A stretch of DNA of 64,000 nt from Acidimicrobiales bacterium (lineage in GTDB: Bacteria; Actinomycetota; Acidimicrobiia; Acidimicrobiales; Aldehydirespiratoraceae): the NCBI GenBank assembly GCA_033344915.1, contig JAWPML010000001.1, forward strand, positions 2,968,369-3,032,368, in the 5' to 3' direction. Position 1 is the stretch's first letter. Each line of letters opens with the position of its first letter. A model generated the notes under the pieces. That model was not told where the DNA came from. It did not search any database and was given only the letters and a program-made list of their open reading frames with translations. The position numbers and the translations under genes were made by a program. Below, piece by piece: positions 1 to 7,593 of the stretch.

Positions 1-77
1 TGTTCATATCGGCGGAAACTCGCAAAATCGAGATAGGCCGTATCGCCCAACCTCGCCGGGCCTGCCAGCATGGAGCG

Positions 78-920
78 ATGAGCGACCTACGGACCATCAC
101 CTACGAGGTCGACGGAATGATCTGCACGATCACTCTCGATCGACCCGACGTGGCGAACGCGCAGGACACGCAGATGATCGACGAGATCGACGAGGCGTTC
201 GATCGGGCCGATGCCGATGACACCGTGCGCGTGGTGATCCTCGCCGCCAACGGCAAACACTGGTCGGCCGGCCACGATCTGAAGGCCCTCGTCGGCGATA
301 CCGAACCGGACCAGTGGCGCCAGATGCGCGACACGCCCGAGGGGAAATGGCAGCACGAGAAGGTCATGTACTTCGACCGCTGCCTGCGCATTCGTGACTT
401 CCGCAAGCCGACGATCGCCGCCGTGCAGGGCAAGTGCATCGCGGCGGGGGTCATGCTCGCCTGCATGTGCGACATCATCGTCGCGAGCGACGACGCCTCG
501 TTTCAGAACCCCGTGCTGCGGATGACCGGTGCGGGGGTCGAGTTGCTCGTCGAGCCGTGGGAGATGCCGGCCCGCAAGGCGAAGGAGTTCCTGCTCGCGG
601 CGGAGACCTTCACCGCCCAGGAGGCCGAGCGGCTCGGCATGGTCAACCGCGTCGTCCCCCGCGACGAGCTCACAACGGCAACGCGGGAGCTGGCCGACCG
701 GATCGCGCTCGTCCCCCCGGCCACGGCGCAGGTCGTGAAGCGGTCGATCAACAAGACGCTCGACCTCCAGGGTCAGCGCGACGCGTACGACTACCACTTC
801 CAGGCGCATCACTGGATGCACAACACGTCGACCGCGCTGGAGGCGCTGGAGGCCCGGCAGGCCAAGGGGTCGATGAAAGAGGTGTTCGCGGAGCACCGGG
901 ACGAAGAGACGTCCCGGTGA
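78..920 (+). CDS. Enoyl-CoA hydratase/isomerase (crotonase) family protein
   Basis: This 280-residue protein has the crotonase fold and probably acts on a CoA thioester in the cytoplasm. The first oxyanion-hole segment is HWSAGHDL (around residue 61) and the second is GKCIAAGVMLA (around residue 115). The usual Pro-Glu catalytic segment near residue 140 is atypical (NPVLRMTGAGVE), so hydration is not assured and an isomerase or ligase-type activity is possible. GGAG lies only a few bases before the ATG, which is close for a ribosome site. The gene stands alone, convergent with the small gene ending at 933. Substrate unknown. Confidence 0.85.
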   Translation: MSDLRTITYEVDGMICTITLDRPDVANAQDTQMIDEIDEAFDRADADDTVRVVILAANGKHWSAGHDLKALVGDTEPDQWRQMRDTPEGKWQHEKVMYFDRCLRIRDFRKPTIAAVQGKCIAAGVMLACMCDIIVASDDASFQNPVLRMTGAGVELLVEPWEMPARKAKEFLLAAETFTAQEAERLGMVNRVVPRDELTTATRELADRIALVPPATAQVVKRSINKTLDLQGQRDAYDYHFQAHHWMHNTSTALEALEARQAKGSMKEVFAEHRDEETSR

Positions 921-932
921 CCGACCGCGATC

Positions 933-1106
933 TCAACCCTCGGTGATTCCCGCCCGGATCGCGGCAACGACCTCGTCGGGCACCTCGCTCATGCCGTGGA
1001 CGGTCGCGGCGTGCTCGGCGGCGGCCGCCAACACCTCGTCGTCGGTGGCGCCGGTTACGACGCCGTCACATCCCTCCACCACGGTTCCACACGCGAACTG
1101 CTTCAT
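933..1106 (-). CDS. Small DUF1059-type protein (57 aa)
   Basis: The protein starts MKQFACGTVV and is 57 residues long, with a Cys-Gly near the N-terminus, a second Cys at position 13 and an Ala-rich helix ending in HAATVHG. This matches the short actinobacterial DUF1059 pattern of an N-terminal Cys-Gly followed by a helix with HxxxxH. An upstream extension of the frame exists, but AGGAG sits at good spacing before the ATG at 1106, so the short start was chosen. It may bind a metal through Cys/His, but its function is unknown. It shares a strand with a paralogue immediately upstream. Confidence 0.7.
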   Translation of the reverse strand: MKQFACGTVVEGCDGVVTGATDDEVLAAAAEHAATVHGMSEVPDEVVAAIRAGITEG

Positions 1107-1144
1107 CTGACACTCCTGTCTGTTTGCGGCTCGACGGAGTGCGA

Positions 1145-1297
1145 TCAGGCCGGCCGTGCCATCGCCCGCGCCTCGTGGGCGCCGAGATCCATGTCGTGGA
1201 CCTCTTTCGCGTGCGTTCGTGCTTCCTCGACCGCTCGGTCGAGATCGCCGCCACGCAGCACCGTGCCGCAAGGACACTCGATGACGTGTTCGGACAT
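1145..1297 (-). CDS. Small DUF1059-like protein (50 aa)
   Basis: This 50-residue protein begins MSEHVIECPCGTVLRGG and continues with a charged helix ending HAKEVHDMDL. The CPCGT start and HxxxVH motif resemble the neighbouring 57-residue protein, so the two look like paralogues from a duplication. A strong GGAGG precedes the ATG at 1297, which argues against the longer in-frame start at 1330. The gene is divergent from the BTAD regulator at 1357. Function unknown; a Cys/His metal site is possible. Confidence 0.7.
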   Translation of the reverse strand: MSEHVIECPCGTVLRGGDLDRAVEEARTHAKEVHDMDLGAHEARAMARPA

Positions 1298-1317
1298 GCT
1301 CGCTACCTCCGTGTGCG

Positions 1318-1323
1318 ACGCTA
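1318..1323 (-). promoter_or_regulatory. Candidate -10 element for the DUF1059 pair
   Basis: The minus strand reads TAGCGT here, about 20 bases before the ATG at 1297, with GGAGG between. This fits a short-leader promoter for the two small genes. A second similar hexamer, TAGGGT, lies about 10 bases further upstream. No convincing -35 was seen. Confidence 0.35.
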
Positions 1324-1356
1324 CGAGCACCCTATTGGCGACGGATTGGCGAATCC

Positions 1357-2109
1357 TTGGTACGAGTCTTCCTCACCGGCCGGCTCACGGTCGTGGGCGC
1401 CGACGGGTCCTTCGACGAAGCCGATCTGCCCGGCACCCAGGGGCGGGTGGCATTCGCCGCGCTCGCGCTACACCACGATCCGCTTGCCCGTGATGACCTC
1501 GCGGATCTCGTCTGGGACAACGACACGCTGCCGGGCGCATGGAGCCAGGCGCTGAACTCGATCGTAAGCAAGGTGCGTCGCCTGTTGACGTCGATCGGCG
1601 TCGACGGGCGGGCCGCCCTTCGCCAGGTGGGCGGCTCGTATCAACTCGTCGTTCCGAGCGACTGGTGGATCGATGCCGAGGACGCCGTGCGGCGCCTCGA
1701 CCGGGCTGAAGGCGCGGCCCGGCACGGCGACTGGAAGGCTGCGGCAACCGACGCCACCGTCGCCGCGTCGATCTTCCGGCGCCCCTTTCTCACGGGAAGC
1801 GAGGGTCTGTGGGTCGAGCGGGAGCGGGCGCGGCTGCGCAATGCGCAGTACCGAAGCCACGAGGTCCTCGCCGAGAGCTGGATCGAGCAGCACGACCCGG
1901 GACTCGCGGCGACGATCGCCCGCCAGGCGATCGAGCTGGACCCTCTGCGCGAGAGCGCGTACCGGCTCGCGATCCGCGCCGAGCTCGCACGGGGTGATCG
2001 CGCCGCCGCCGCGCTCGTGTTCCGGCGCTGCGAGCAAACGCTGCGCGACGAACTCGGCATCACGCCGTCGGCGGACACCCGTCACCTCCGGGATCAGCTC
2101 GGGCCGTGA
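1357..2109 (+). CDS. BTAD-domain (SARP-like) transcriptional regulator
   Basis: This 250-residue protein has an N-terminal winged-helix-like region (about 1-95, beginning VRVFLTGRLTVVG) and a bacterial transcriptional activator domain (about 100-250). The BTAD signatures are the helical repeat LAATIARQAIELDPLRESAYRLAIRAE and the closing ELGITPSADTRHL. This is the two-domain layout of SARP-type regulators without the large ATPase half. The start is TTG with no clear ribosome site, so it is uncertain. The next gene, a CoA transferase, starts only 13 bases after this stop and may be co-transcribed. Targets unknown. Confidence 0.8.
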   Translation: MVRVFLTGRLTVVGADGSFDEADLPGTQGRVAFAALALHHDPLARDDLADLVWDNDTLPGAWSQALNSIVSKVRRLLTSIGVDGRAALRQVGGSYQLVVPSDWWIDAEDAVRRLDRAEGAARHGDWKAAATDATVAASIFRRPFLTGSEGLWVERERARLRNAQYRSHEVLAESWIEQHDPGLAATIARQAIELDPLRESAYRLAIRAELARGDRAAAALVFRRCEQTLRDELGITPSADTRHLRDQLGP

Positions 2110-2122
2110 CAGACTCCGGATC

Positions 2123-3328
2123 GTGAGCGCACGACGACCACTCGAAGGCCTCCGGGTCCTCGATCTGGGGACCCGGATCGCGGCGCCGTTCTGTGCCGGG
2201 TTGCTCGGCGAGCAGGGCGCCGAGGTGATCAAGATCGAGCAGCCCCAGGGTGGCGACCCGCTCCGGGACCTGGGTCCGTTCGTGGAGACCGATGAGGGTC
2301 CGTACTCGCTGTACTGGGCGGTCGAGGGCCGCGGCCGCCAGTCGGTCACCCTCGACCTCCGCACCGAGGAGGGCCAGGCGATCTTCCGCGATCTCGCCGC
2401 CGCGTCCGACGTCGTGTGCGAGAACTTCCGCCCCGGCACGCTCGAACGTTGGAACATCGATCCTTCCCGACTCGACCCGCGGCTCGTCACCGTGCGCATC
2501 AGCGTGTTCGGCCAGGACGGCCCCAAGTCGCTGCGCCCCGGTCTCGATCGCAACGGTGTCGCCTACGGCGGCCTGCTCCACCTCACCGGCGAACCGGATC
2601 GACCCCCGGTCCGGCCCGGCGTGACGGTCACCGACTACCTCACGGGCGTGTTCGCCGCTCAGGCCGCGCTGGCGCTCCTCTACGAGCGCGACGCCAAAGG
2701 GTCCGGCGTGGGCGGCGTCATCGACGCGTACCTCTACGGCTCGGCGCTGCGCATCCTCGAATGGTCGATCGCCGCCTACGACAAGCTCGGGATCGTCCGC
2801 ACCCGCACGGGCAACCGGCTCGAGCACTCGGCGCCACTCGACAACTACCCGAGCAAGGACGGTCGCTACGTCTGCATCGTCGCCGCCGCCCAGAACAACT
2901 TCGAGCGGCTGTGCGCGGCGATGCAACGACCGGATCTCCTCACGGACGATCGCTACGCCACCCCGCAGGCCCGCGCCGCGAACAACGCGGCGATCAACCA
3001 GGTCGTGACCGACTGGGCCGCCGAGCTGACCGCCGCGGAGATCGAGGCGCGCTGTGTGGCCGAGGACGTGCCGGTCGGCACGGCCTACGACGCGGCGGAC
3101 CTGAGCAGCGACGAGCACGTGCTCGCCCGCGGCGACATCCTCACGGTCGACGACCCGGTGATCGGCTCGGTCCGCCAGCAGGCCCCGTTTCCACGCCTCG
3201 CCGGCGAACCCCACCCGCAACCGACTGGCGCGCCCCGGCTCGGCGCCGACACCGATCGGGTGCTGCGCGAGGTCCTCGGATACGACGCCGATCGGCTCGC
3301 CGATCTCCGCGAGCGTGCGGTGATCTGA
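2123..3328 (+). CDS. Family III CoA transferase (CaiB/BaiF type)
   Basis: This is a 401-residue cytoplasmic enzyme that should move CoA between carboxylic acids. The N-terminus (RPLEGLRVLDLGTRIAAPF) and GAEVIKIEQPQGGDPLR are standard for the family. The likely catalytic aspartate is D171 in VTVTDYLTG. The length matches family members of about 400 residues. GTG at 2123 was chosen because homology starts at once; CAGACT lies 7 bases upstream and could act as a leaderless -10. Donor and acceptor acids cannot be told from sequence. Confidence 0.88.
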   Translation: MSARRPLEGLRVLDLGTRIAAPFCAGLLGEQGAEVIKIEQPQGGDPLRDLGPFVETDEGPYSLYWAVEGRGRQSVTLDLRTEEGQAIFRDLAAASDVVCENFRPGTLERWNIDPSRLDPRLVTVRISVFGQDGPKSLRPGLDRNGVAYGGLLHLTGEPDRPPVRPGVTVTDYLTGVFAAQAALALLYERDAKGSGVGGVIDAYLYGSALRILEWSIAAYDKLGIVRTRTGNRLEHSAPLDNYPSKDGRYVCIVAAAQNNFERLCAAMQRPDLLTDDRYATPQARAANNAAINQVVTDWAAELTAAEIEARCVAEDVPVGTAYDAADLSSDEHVLARGDILTVDDPVIGSVRQQAPFPRLAGEPHPQPTGAPRLGADTDRVLREVLGYDADRLADLRERAVI

Positions 3329-3358
3329 CCCCGGCAACAACGACCTTGGTCGAGAATC

Positions 3359-3381
3359 GGTTGGAGGGGGTCTCCTCAACC
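3359..3381. repeat. Short imperfect inverted repeat upstream of the sigma factor gene
   Basis: GGTTGGAGG (3359-3367) faces CCTCAACC (3374-3381), pairing with one bulged G around a 6-base loop. It lies between the CoA transferase stop and the sigma factor start. It could be a weak terminator or an operator; no T-run follows. Confidence 0.35.
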
Positions 3382-3399
3382 GCCGCCAGGACGTTTCCG

Positions 3400-3978
3400 A
3401 TGGGTGAGATGATGCCGTCGATGGCCGACCCCCACGAGCCTCCGCACCCGCTCGATCGGGCAGTCGTCGCCGCGCGCTCGGGCGAGTCGACCGGGTTCGA
3501 CACGCTGTACCGCCGGTTGGCCGGCCCCATCACCGCGTTCGCCCGAACCCGAGGCGCGGCTGACCCCGAGGGCGTGTGCAACGAGACATTCCTGCGCGCG
3601 TTCCGGTCGATCCGCGAGTTCGAAGGTGACGGCGCCGCTTTTCGTCGCTGGTCGTTCTCGATCTGTCGCAACCAGCTGATCGACGATCATCGCCGGCGTC
3701 AGCGCCGCCCCGACGAGGTCCTCGCCGAGCCGCCGGTCATCACACAACCTTCGGCGGAGGACGCGGCGCTCGAGCAGCTGGCCGGCACCGACGTCGGCCG
3801 CATCCTGCGCGAGCTCACGGACGAGCAACGCGAAGTGATCGTCCTTCGCCTCGTGGCCGATCTCTCGCTCGCTGACACCGCCGAGATCGTGGGCCGACCC
3901 GTCACCGCCGTGAAACGACTCCAGGCTCGCGCCCTCAAGCGCCTGCAGTCGGAAATTCTTCGCCAGGAGGTCTCCTGA
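3400..3978 (+). CDS. ECF-type RNA polymerase sigma factor
   Basis: This 192-residue protein has sigma region 2 at about 30-95 (GFDTLYRRLAGPITAFAR to FRRWSFSICRNQLIDDHRRR) and region 4 at about 130-185 (LTDEQREVIVLRLVADLSL, then VTAVKRLQARALKRLQ). Regions 1 and 3 are absent, as in ECF factors. ATG codons occur at 3400, 3409, 3412 and 3421 and any could be the start. The stop overlaps the next ATG (TGATG), so it is translationally coupled to the membrane protein that follows. That placement suggests the partner controls it. Confidence 0.88.
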   Translation: MGEMMPSMADPHEPPHPLDRAVVAARSGESTGFDTLYRRLAGPITAFARTRGAADPEGVCNETFLRAFRSIREFEGDGAAFRRWSFSICRNQLIDDHRRRQRRPDEVLAEPPVITQPSAEDAALEQLAGTDVGRILRELTDEQREVIVLRLVADLSLADTAEIVGRPVTAVKRLQARALKRLQSEILRQEVS

Positions 3979-4826
3979 TGTCGTTCGACGACGTTGACGG
4001 GGATGACATGACCCCCGACGACCTCTCCGCCGAGCAACTCGCTGCGCTTCTCGACGTCGACCCCGATGCGTTCCCCGGTCACCCGGTGGCCGACGCGCTT
4101 CGGGCGGCCCGAGTCGAGCTCGCGAGTCAGCCGGCGCCGACACCGAACGCGGCGTTGGCGGAGTTCCTCGACGTGGGTCCGGTCGCCCAACCCTTCCCCC
4201 CGTCTGCACGAGTCGACGAGGTCCTCGACCTCGACGCGGTCGCCGACACACACGCCAGGAGACCAGCCTTGATCAGTACCATCACCACCTTCGTGGGCAC
4301 CTTCGCCGGAAAGGTGATCGTCGGCACGACGGTTGCCGCCGCATCCGTCGGCGGAGTTCACGCCACCGGTGTCGTCGACGTCCCGGGTCTGCCCGAGATC
4401 GACGATCCGGTCATCGTCGAGATCGAAGACGAGGACGACATGGACGATCTGGTCGAAGAGGTCGAAGACCAACTCGAGGCCCTCGAGGACGACGCAGACG
4501 ATCAGGACGACGGGTCCGACCACGACGAGTCCGACGACGACGAGTCCGACGAGTCCGACGACAGCGACCACGACGACGACTCCGACAACAACGACTCCGA
4601 CGACGACGAGTCCGACGACGACAACGACGAGTCCGACGACGACGACGAGTCCGACGACGACTCCGACGACGAGTCCGACGAGGACGACAGCGATCACGAC
4701 GACTCCGACTCCGACGACGACGACGACTCCTCCGACGACGACTCCGACGACGACTCCGACGACGACGACTCCGACGACTCCGACGACGACTCCGACGACG
4801 ACGACTCCGACGACGAAGAGGAGTGA
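3978..4826 (+). CDS. Sigma-coupled membrane protein with long Asp/Ser-rich tail
   Basis: This 282-residue protein has three parts. Residues 1-97 are a soluble acidic region. Residues about 98-130 form one hydrophobic segment (ISTITTFVGTFAGKVIVG onwards), interrupted by one Lys. Residues about 138-282 are almost entirely Asp, Ser and Glu. The position directly after a sigma gene with a TGATG overlap is typical of anti-sigma factors, but no zinc-binding anti-sigma motif is visible. The tail resembles calcium-binding Ser-Asp repeats by composition only. If it lies outside the cell it could sense cations or the cell wall; that is inference. No family recognised. Confidence 0.7.
   Translation: MSFDDVDGDDMTPDDLSAEQLAALLDVDPDAFPGHPVADALRAARVELASQPAPTPNAALAEFLDVGPVAQPFPPSARVDEVLDLDAVADTHARRPALISTITTFVGTFAGKVIVGTTVAAASVGGVHATGVVDVPGLPEIDDPVIVEIEDEDDMDDLVEEVEDQLEALEDDADDQDDGSDHDESDDDESDESDDSDHDDDSDNNDSDDDESDDDNDESDDDDESDDDSDDESDEDDSDHDDSDSDDDDDSSDDDSDDDSDDDDSDDSDDDSDDDDSDDEEE
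4499..4822 (+). repeat. Low-complexity GACGAC/TCCGAC repeat encoding the Asp/Ser tail
   Basis: About 320 bases consist almost wholly of GAC and TCC codons in irregular order, encoding DD, SDD and SDDD units. The repeat is degenerate rather than a fixed-length tandem array. It is likely prone to length change by slippage. Confidence 0.85.
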
Positions 4827-4829
4827 TCC

Positions 4830-5519
4830 TCAGCCGTCGGCGGTCTCATCCTCCGGCGGCTTCCTCTTCCCGATCCGCACATACACCTCATCCGGAATGT
4901 CGGTGGGCCGGCGGTACACATGGTGTACGCACGGCTCACCGGCGCGTTCGGGCGGAAACTCCACCGACGTCAGCCGGCCCGTCGTCTCGACGGCCTGCAT
5001 CTCGTTGTTGACCGAGCAGTGGGCGCAGTACACCCACATCGAGTCGCGCCCGAAGGTGCGGGGGCCGGCCTCCTGCAGCACGAGCAGCGCGTCGTCACCC
5101 TCGTAGGCACCCGAGTCCACCAGCCAGCCGCCGGAGCCGCAGCGAAACGACATGACGATCTTCTCGTCGTCCTCGGTGATGTCAACGTCCGCACCGTTGG
5201 CGAGCATCGCCCGGGCCACGACCTTCGCCCGCACCTCCGCCGGTACGGACCACCAGTCATTCTCGGGTAGCGCACGCGCCGCGAGGTTCCGCTCACCGAA
5301 CCGGCGCAGGGCATCCTCGACGGCCGCCTCACCCTGCGTCTCGCCGATCCTGGACAGCAACTCTGCGATCCAGCGGATCGAGTACTGCTTGAGCTCACGA
5401 GCCTGACGCTCCGCCCGCTCGACCTGGTCGGCGGCACGACCGACATCCCCGGCGTCGAGCGCGGCCCGGGCCTGGGCGAAGTGAGAGCTGCGGTCGATGC
5501 CATCGGAGGGCGTTGTCAT
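4830..5519 (-). CDS. Hypothetical protein with Cys/His-rich C-terminal half
   Basis: I do not recognise this 229-residue protein. The N-terminal part (about 1-75) is helical and repeat-like (ARAALDAGDVGRAADQVERA). The C-terminal part contains YCAHC followed about 27 residues later by CVHH, a spacing that could bind one zinc ion. It ends in a basic, charged tail. ATG at 5519 was preferred to a GTG at 5555, but neither has a strong ribosome site. It is convergent with the Asp/Ser-tail gene, leaving 3 bases between stops. Confidence 0.6.
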   Translation of the reverse strand: MTTPSDGIDRSSHFAQARAALDAGDVGRAADQVERAERQARELKQYSIRWIAELLSRIGETQGEAAVEDALRRFGERNLAARALPENDWWSVPAEVRAKVVARAMLANGADVDITEDDEKIVMSFRCGSGGWLVDSGAYEGDDALLVLQEAGPRTFGRDSMWVYCAHCSVNNEMQAVETTGRLTSVEFPPERAGEPCVHHVYRRPTDIPDEVYVRIGKRKPPEDETADG

Positions 5520-5567
5520 CTCGTGATCGTCGCACCCGCACCGGAACCGCGCCACGGCTCCGACCGA

Positions 5568-6635
5568 TCAACGAAGGAACTCGGACAACTCCACGACGCG
5601 ACCTTCGTCGATCGAGCGGTGCGCCGCGGCGCCGATCGCGACGGAGAGCAGTCCGTCCTCGAGCGTGACCTCCGGATCCGTCCCCTCGAGGATCGCGTCA
5701 CGGAACCGGAGGTGCTCGAGGTACGACGAGCCGTCGTGGTGCCCCTCGTAGGCGACACGGTCGTCGTGCACCTCGTGGGTCTCGACGCTCCCCATCCAGT
5801 GCTCGCCCCGGCGACCGATGCGCACGAGCGGGTGGGGCACGTAGGTCTCCACCTTGCCCTTCTCACCGACGACGCTCAGCTGCTCCTGGTCGTGGGTCGC
5901 CTCGGCGAACATGCAGAGGTCGAGCATGCCCCGTCCCCCGTCGTCGAACTCCACGATCACGAAGGCGTTGTCGAGGATGTCGGGCACCTCGCCGTCGTAG
6001 CTCTCGTCGAGATGGTTCACGTCCTGGGCGCCGCTGGCCATGACCCGCACGGGCGAGCCGGGCATGATCCGGCACATGAGGTCGAAGAAGTGGCACGTCT
6101 TCTCGACGAGCGTGCCCCCCGTGTTGCGGGAGAAGCGGTTCCAGTCGCCGACCTTGCGCAGGAACGGGAACCGGTGCTCGCGGATCGCGACCATGCGGGG
6201 AACGCCGACGGTCCCGGCGTCGACCTCGGCGATCAGCCTGGAGATCTGCGGGATGTAGCGGTACTCGAGGCCGACCCAGGTGAGCGCGTCGCGTCCCTCG
6301 GCCAGGTCGAGCACCGTGTAGCAGTCCTCGACCGTGGTGCACAGCGGCTTCTCGACGAGGAGGTGGAGATCCGTCGCGAGGAGATCGCGGAGCACGTCGA
6401 TGTGGGTCATGTTGGGCGACGCCACGACGACCGCATCACAGACGTCGTCCTCGATCAGTTGCGTGTGGTCGGCATAGACCGCGGCGGCGGGAGCGAGCGT
6501 CGCGGCGGCGTCGCGACTGCCGTCGTCGGGATCGGCGACGGCCGTGATCTCGGTGCCGTCCACATGGAGGAGATTGTTGATGTGCTCGATGCCCATCATC
6601 CCGGTGCCGACGATTCCGTATCGCAGGGTGGTCAT
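5568..6635 (-). CDS. Gfo/Idh/MocA family NAD(P)-dependent oxidoreductase
   Basis: This is a 355-residue cytoplasmic dehydrogenase. The N-terminal Rossmann motif is YGIVGTGMMGIEH (residues 5-17). The family signature EKPLCTTVEDC follows near residue 95, and GGTLVEKTCHFFDLM carries the region holding the catalytic His in this family. The C-terminal half is the alpha/beta dimerisation domain. Such enzymes oxidise or reduce sugars, inositols or related polyols. AGGAG precedes the ATG at 6635. It is divergent from an aldo/keto reductase across a small inverted repeat, so the two may be co-regulated. Confidence 0.88.
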   Translation of the reverse strand: MTTLRYGIVGTGMMGIEHINNLLHVDGTEITAVADPDDGSRDAAATLAPAAAVYADHTQLIEDDVCDAVVVASPNMTHIDVLRDLLATDLHLLVEKPLCTTVEDCYTVLDLAEGRDALTWVGLEYRYIPQISRLIAEVDAGTVGVPRMVAIREHRFPFLRKVGDWNRFSRNTGGTLVEKTCHFFDLMCRIMPGSPVRVMASGAQDVNHLDESYDGEVPDILDNAFVIVEFDDGGRGMLDLCMFAEATHDQEQLSVVGEKGKVETYVPHPLVRIGRRGEHWMGSVETHEVHDDRVAYEGHHDGSSYLEHLRFRDAILEGTDPEVTLEDGLLSVAIGAAAHRSIDEGRVVELSEFLR

Positions 6636-6653
6636 GACATCTCCTGATCGAGC

Positions 6654-6668
6654 CGGAAGGCACTTCCG
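6654..6668. promoter_or_regulatory. Operator-like inverted repeat in a divergent promoter region
   Basis: CGGAAG (6654-6659) and CTTCCG (6663-6668) form a perfect 6-base inverted repeat with a 3-base centre. It lies between the Gfo/Idh gene (start 6635, minus) and the aldo/keto reductase gene (start 6691, plus). The placement suits a repressor or activator site acting on both genes. Confidence 0.4.
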
Positions 6669-6677
6669 AAGTCCGGA

Positions 6678-6690
6678 TACCTTACGGGCG
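6678..6690 (+). promoter_or_regulatory. Leaderless-type -10 for the aldo/keto reductase operon
   Basis: TACCTT at 6678-6683 is followed by 7 bases and then the ATG at 6691. There is no Shine-Dalgarno sequence. This matches the TANNNT plus 6-8 bases plus start pattern seen repeatedly in the window. Confidence 0.5.
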
Positions 6691-7593
6691 ATGACGGACT
6701 CGCTGATCAACCCCGGCCCCCGATCCCTCGGCCCCTTCGAAGTGGGTCCGCTCGCGTTCGGGTGCTGGCGCCTCACCACCGACTCGGTGGACGACGCCCG
6801 CGCTCTCGTCGAGTCCGCCCTCGACCTCGGCATGAACCTCGTCGACAACGCGGACGTCTACGGGTTCGACTGGGGCGGTTCCGGGTTCGGGGCGAACGAG
6901 GACCTCCTGGGCCGGGTGCTCGCGTCCGCCCCCGGCCTGCGGGACCGGATGGTCCTCGCCACGAAGGGCGGGATCACGCCGCCGGTCCCCTACGACTCCA
7001 GCGCCGCCTACCTCGAGGCCGCGTGCGACGCGAGTCTCGCCCGGCTCCGGACCGACGTGATCGACGTGTACCAGATCCACCGACCGGACCTGCTCACGCA
7101 TCCGGCGGAGGTCGCCGCCGCGCTCGCGGGCCTTCGGGAGAAGGGCAAGATCCGCGAGGTCGGGATCTCCAACCACACCCCCGCGCAGCACGAGGCGCTC
7201 GCTGCCCATCTGCCGTTCCCGCTGGTCTCGACCCAGCCGGAGTACTCGCCGGCGGTGCTCGATCCGCTGCGGGACGGCACGTTCGATCTCTGCATGCGCG
7301 ACGGCGTGGTCCCACTCGCCTGGAGTCCGCTCGGCGGCGGCCGCCTGCTGTCCGGCGAGGGCGTCCGCCTCGAGCTGATCGCGACCCTCGACGAGCTCGC
7401 GGAACGCGAGGGCGTCGACCGCGCCGCGATCTGCATCGCCTTCGTGCTCGCCCATCCGTCCTCACCGGTCGCGATCCTCGGGACACAGACGCCGGCCCGT
7501 CTGGAGGCAGCGACGGCGGCGCTCGGAGTCACCCTCAGCCGCGCCGACGTGTACCGCGTGATCCAGGACAGTGAAGGCGCGCCCCTCCCGTGA
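6691..7593 (+). CDS. Aldo/keto reductase
   Basis: This 300-residue NADPH-dependent reductase has a TIM-barrel fold. The catalytic tetrad is visible as Asp and Tyr in NLVDNADVYG, Lys in LATKGG and His in YQIHRPD. VVPLAWSPLGGGRL and the late AICIAFVLAHPSSPVAILG segment match the cofactor-binding end. It is cytoplasmic; the substrate is a carbonyl compound that cannot be specified. Its stop overlaps the GTG start of the flavin monooxygenase by 4 bases, so the two are translationally coupled. Confidence 0.9.
   Translation: MTDSLINPGPRSLGPFEVGPLAFGCWRLTTDSVDDARALVESALDLGMNLVDNADVYGFDWGGSGFGANEDLLGRVLASAPGLRDRMVLATKGGITPPVPYDSSAAYLEAACDASLARLRTDVIDVYQIHRPDLLTHPAEVAAALAGLREKGKIREVGISNHTPAQHEALAAHLPFPLVSTQPEYSPAVLDPLRDGTFDLCMRDGVVPLAWSPLGGGRLLSGEGVRLELIATLDELAEREGVDRAAICIAFVLAHPSSPVAILGTQTPARLEAATAALGVTLSRADVYRVIQDSEGAPLP

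Noticed and set aside
1..77. GATA-GGCC-GTATC near-palindrome at the left edge as an operator
   Set aside because: It is short and imperfect, and the upstream gene is outside the window, so there is too little to support it.
3330..3399. Self-recognised ECF promoter upstream of the sigma gene
   Set aside because: No GGAAC-type -35 with a matching -10 at 16-17 bases could be found convincingly; near matches are at chance level.
4694..4939. Poly-Ser/Glu frame on the minus strand opposite the Asp/Ser tail
   Set aside because: It is the complement of the low-complexity GAC/TCC repeat and has no start signals or domain content.
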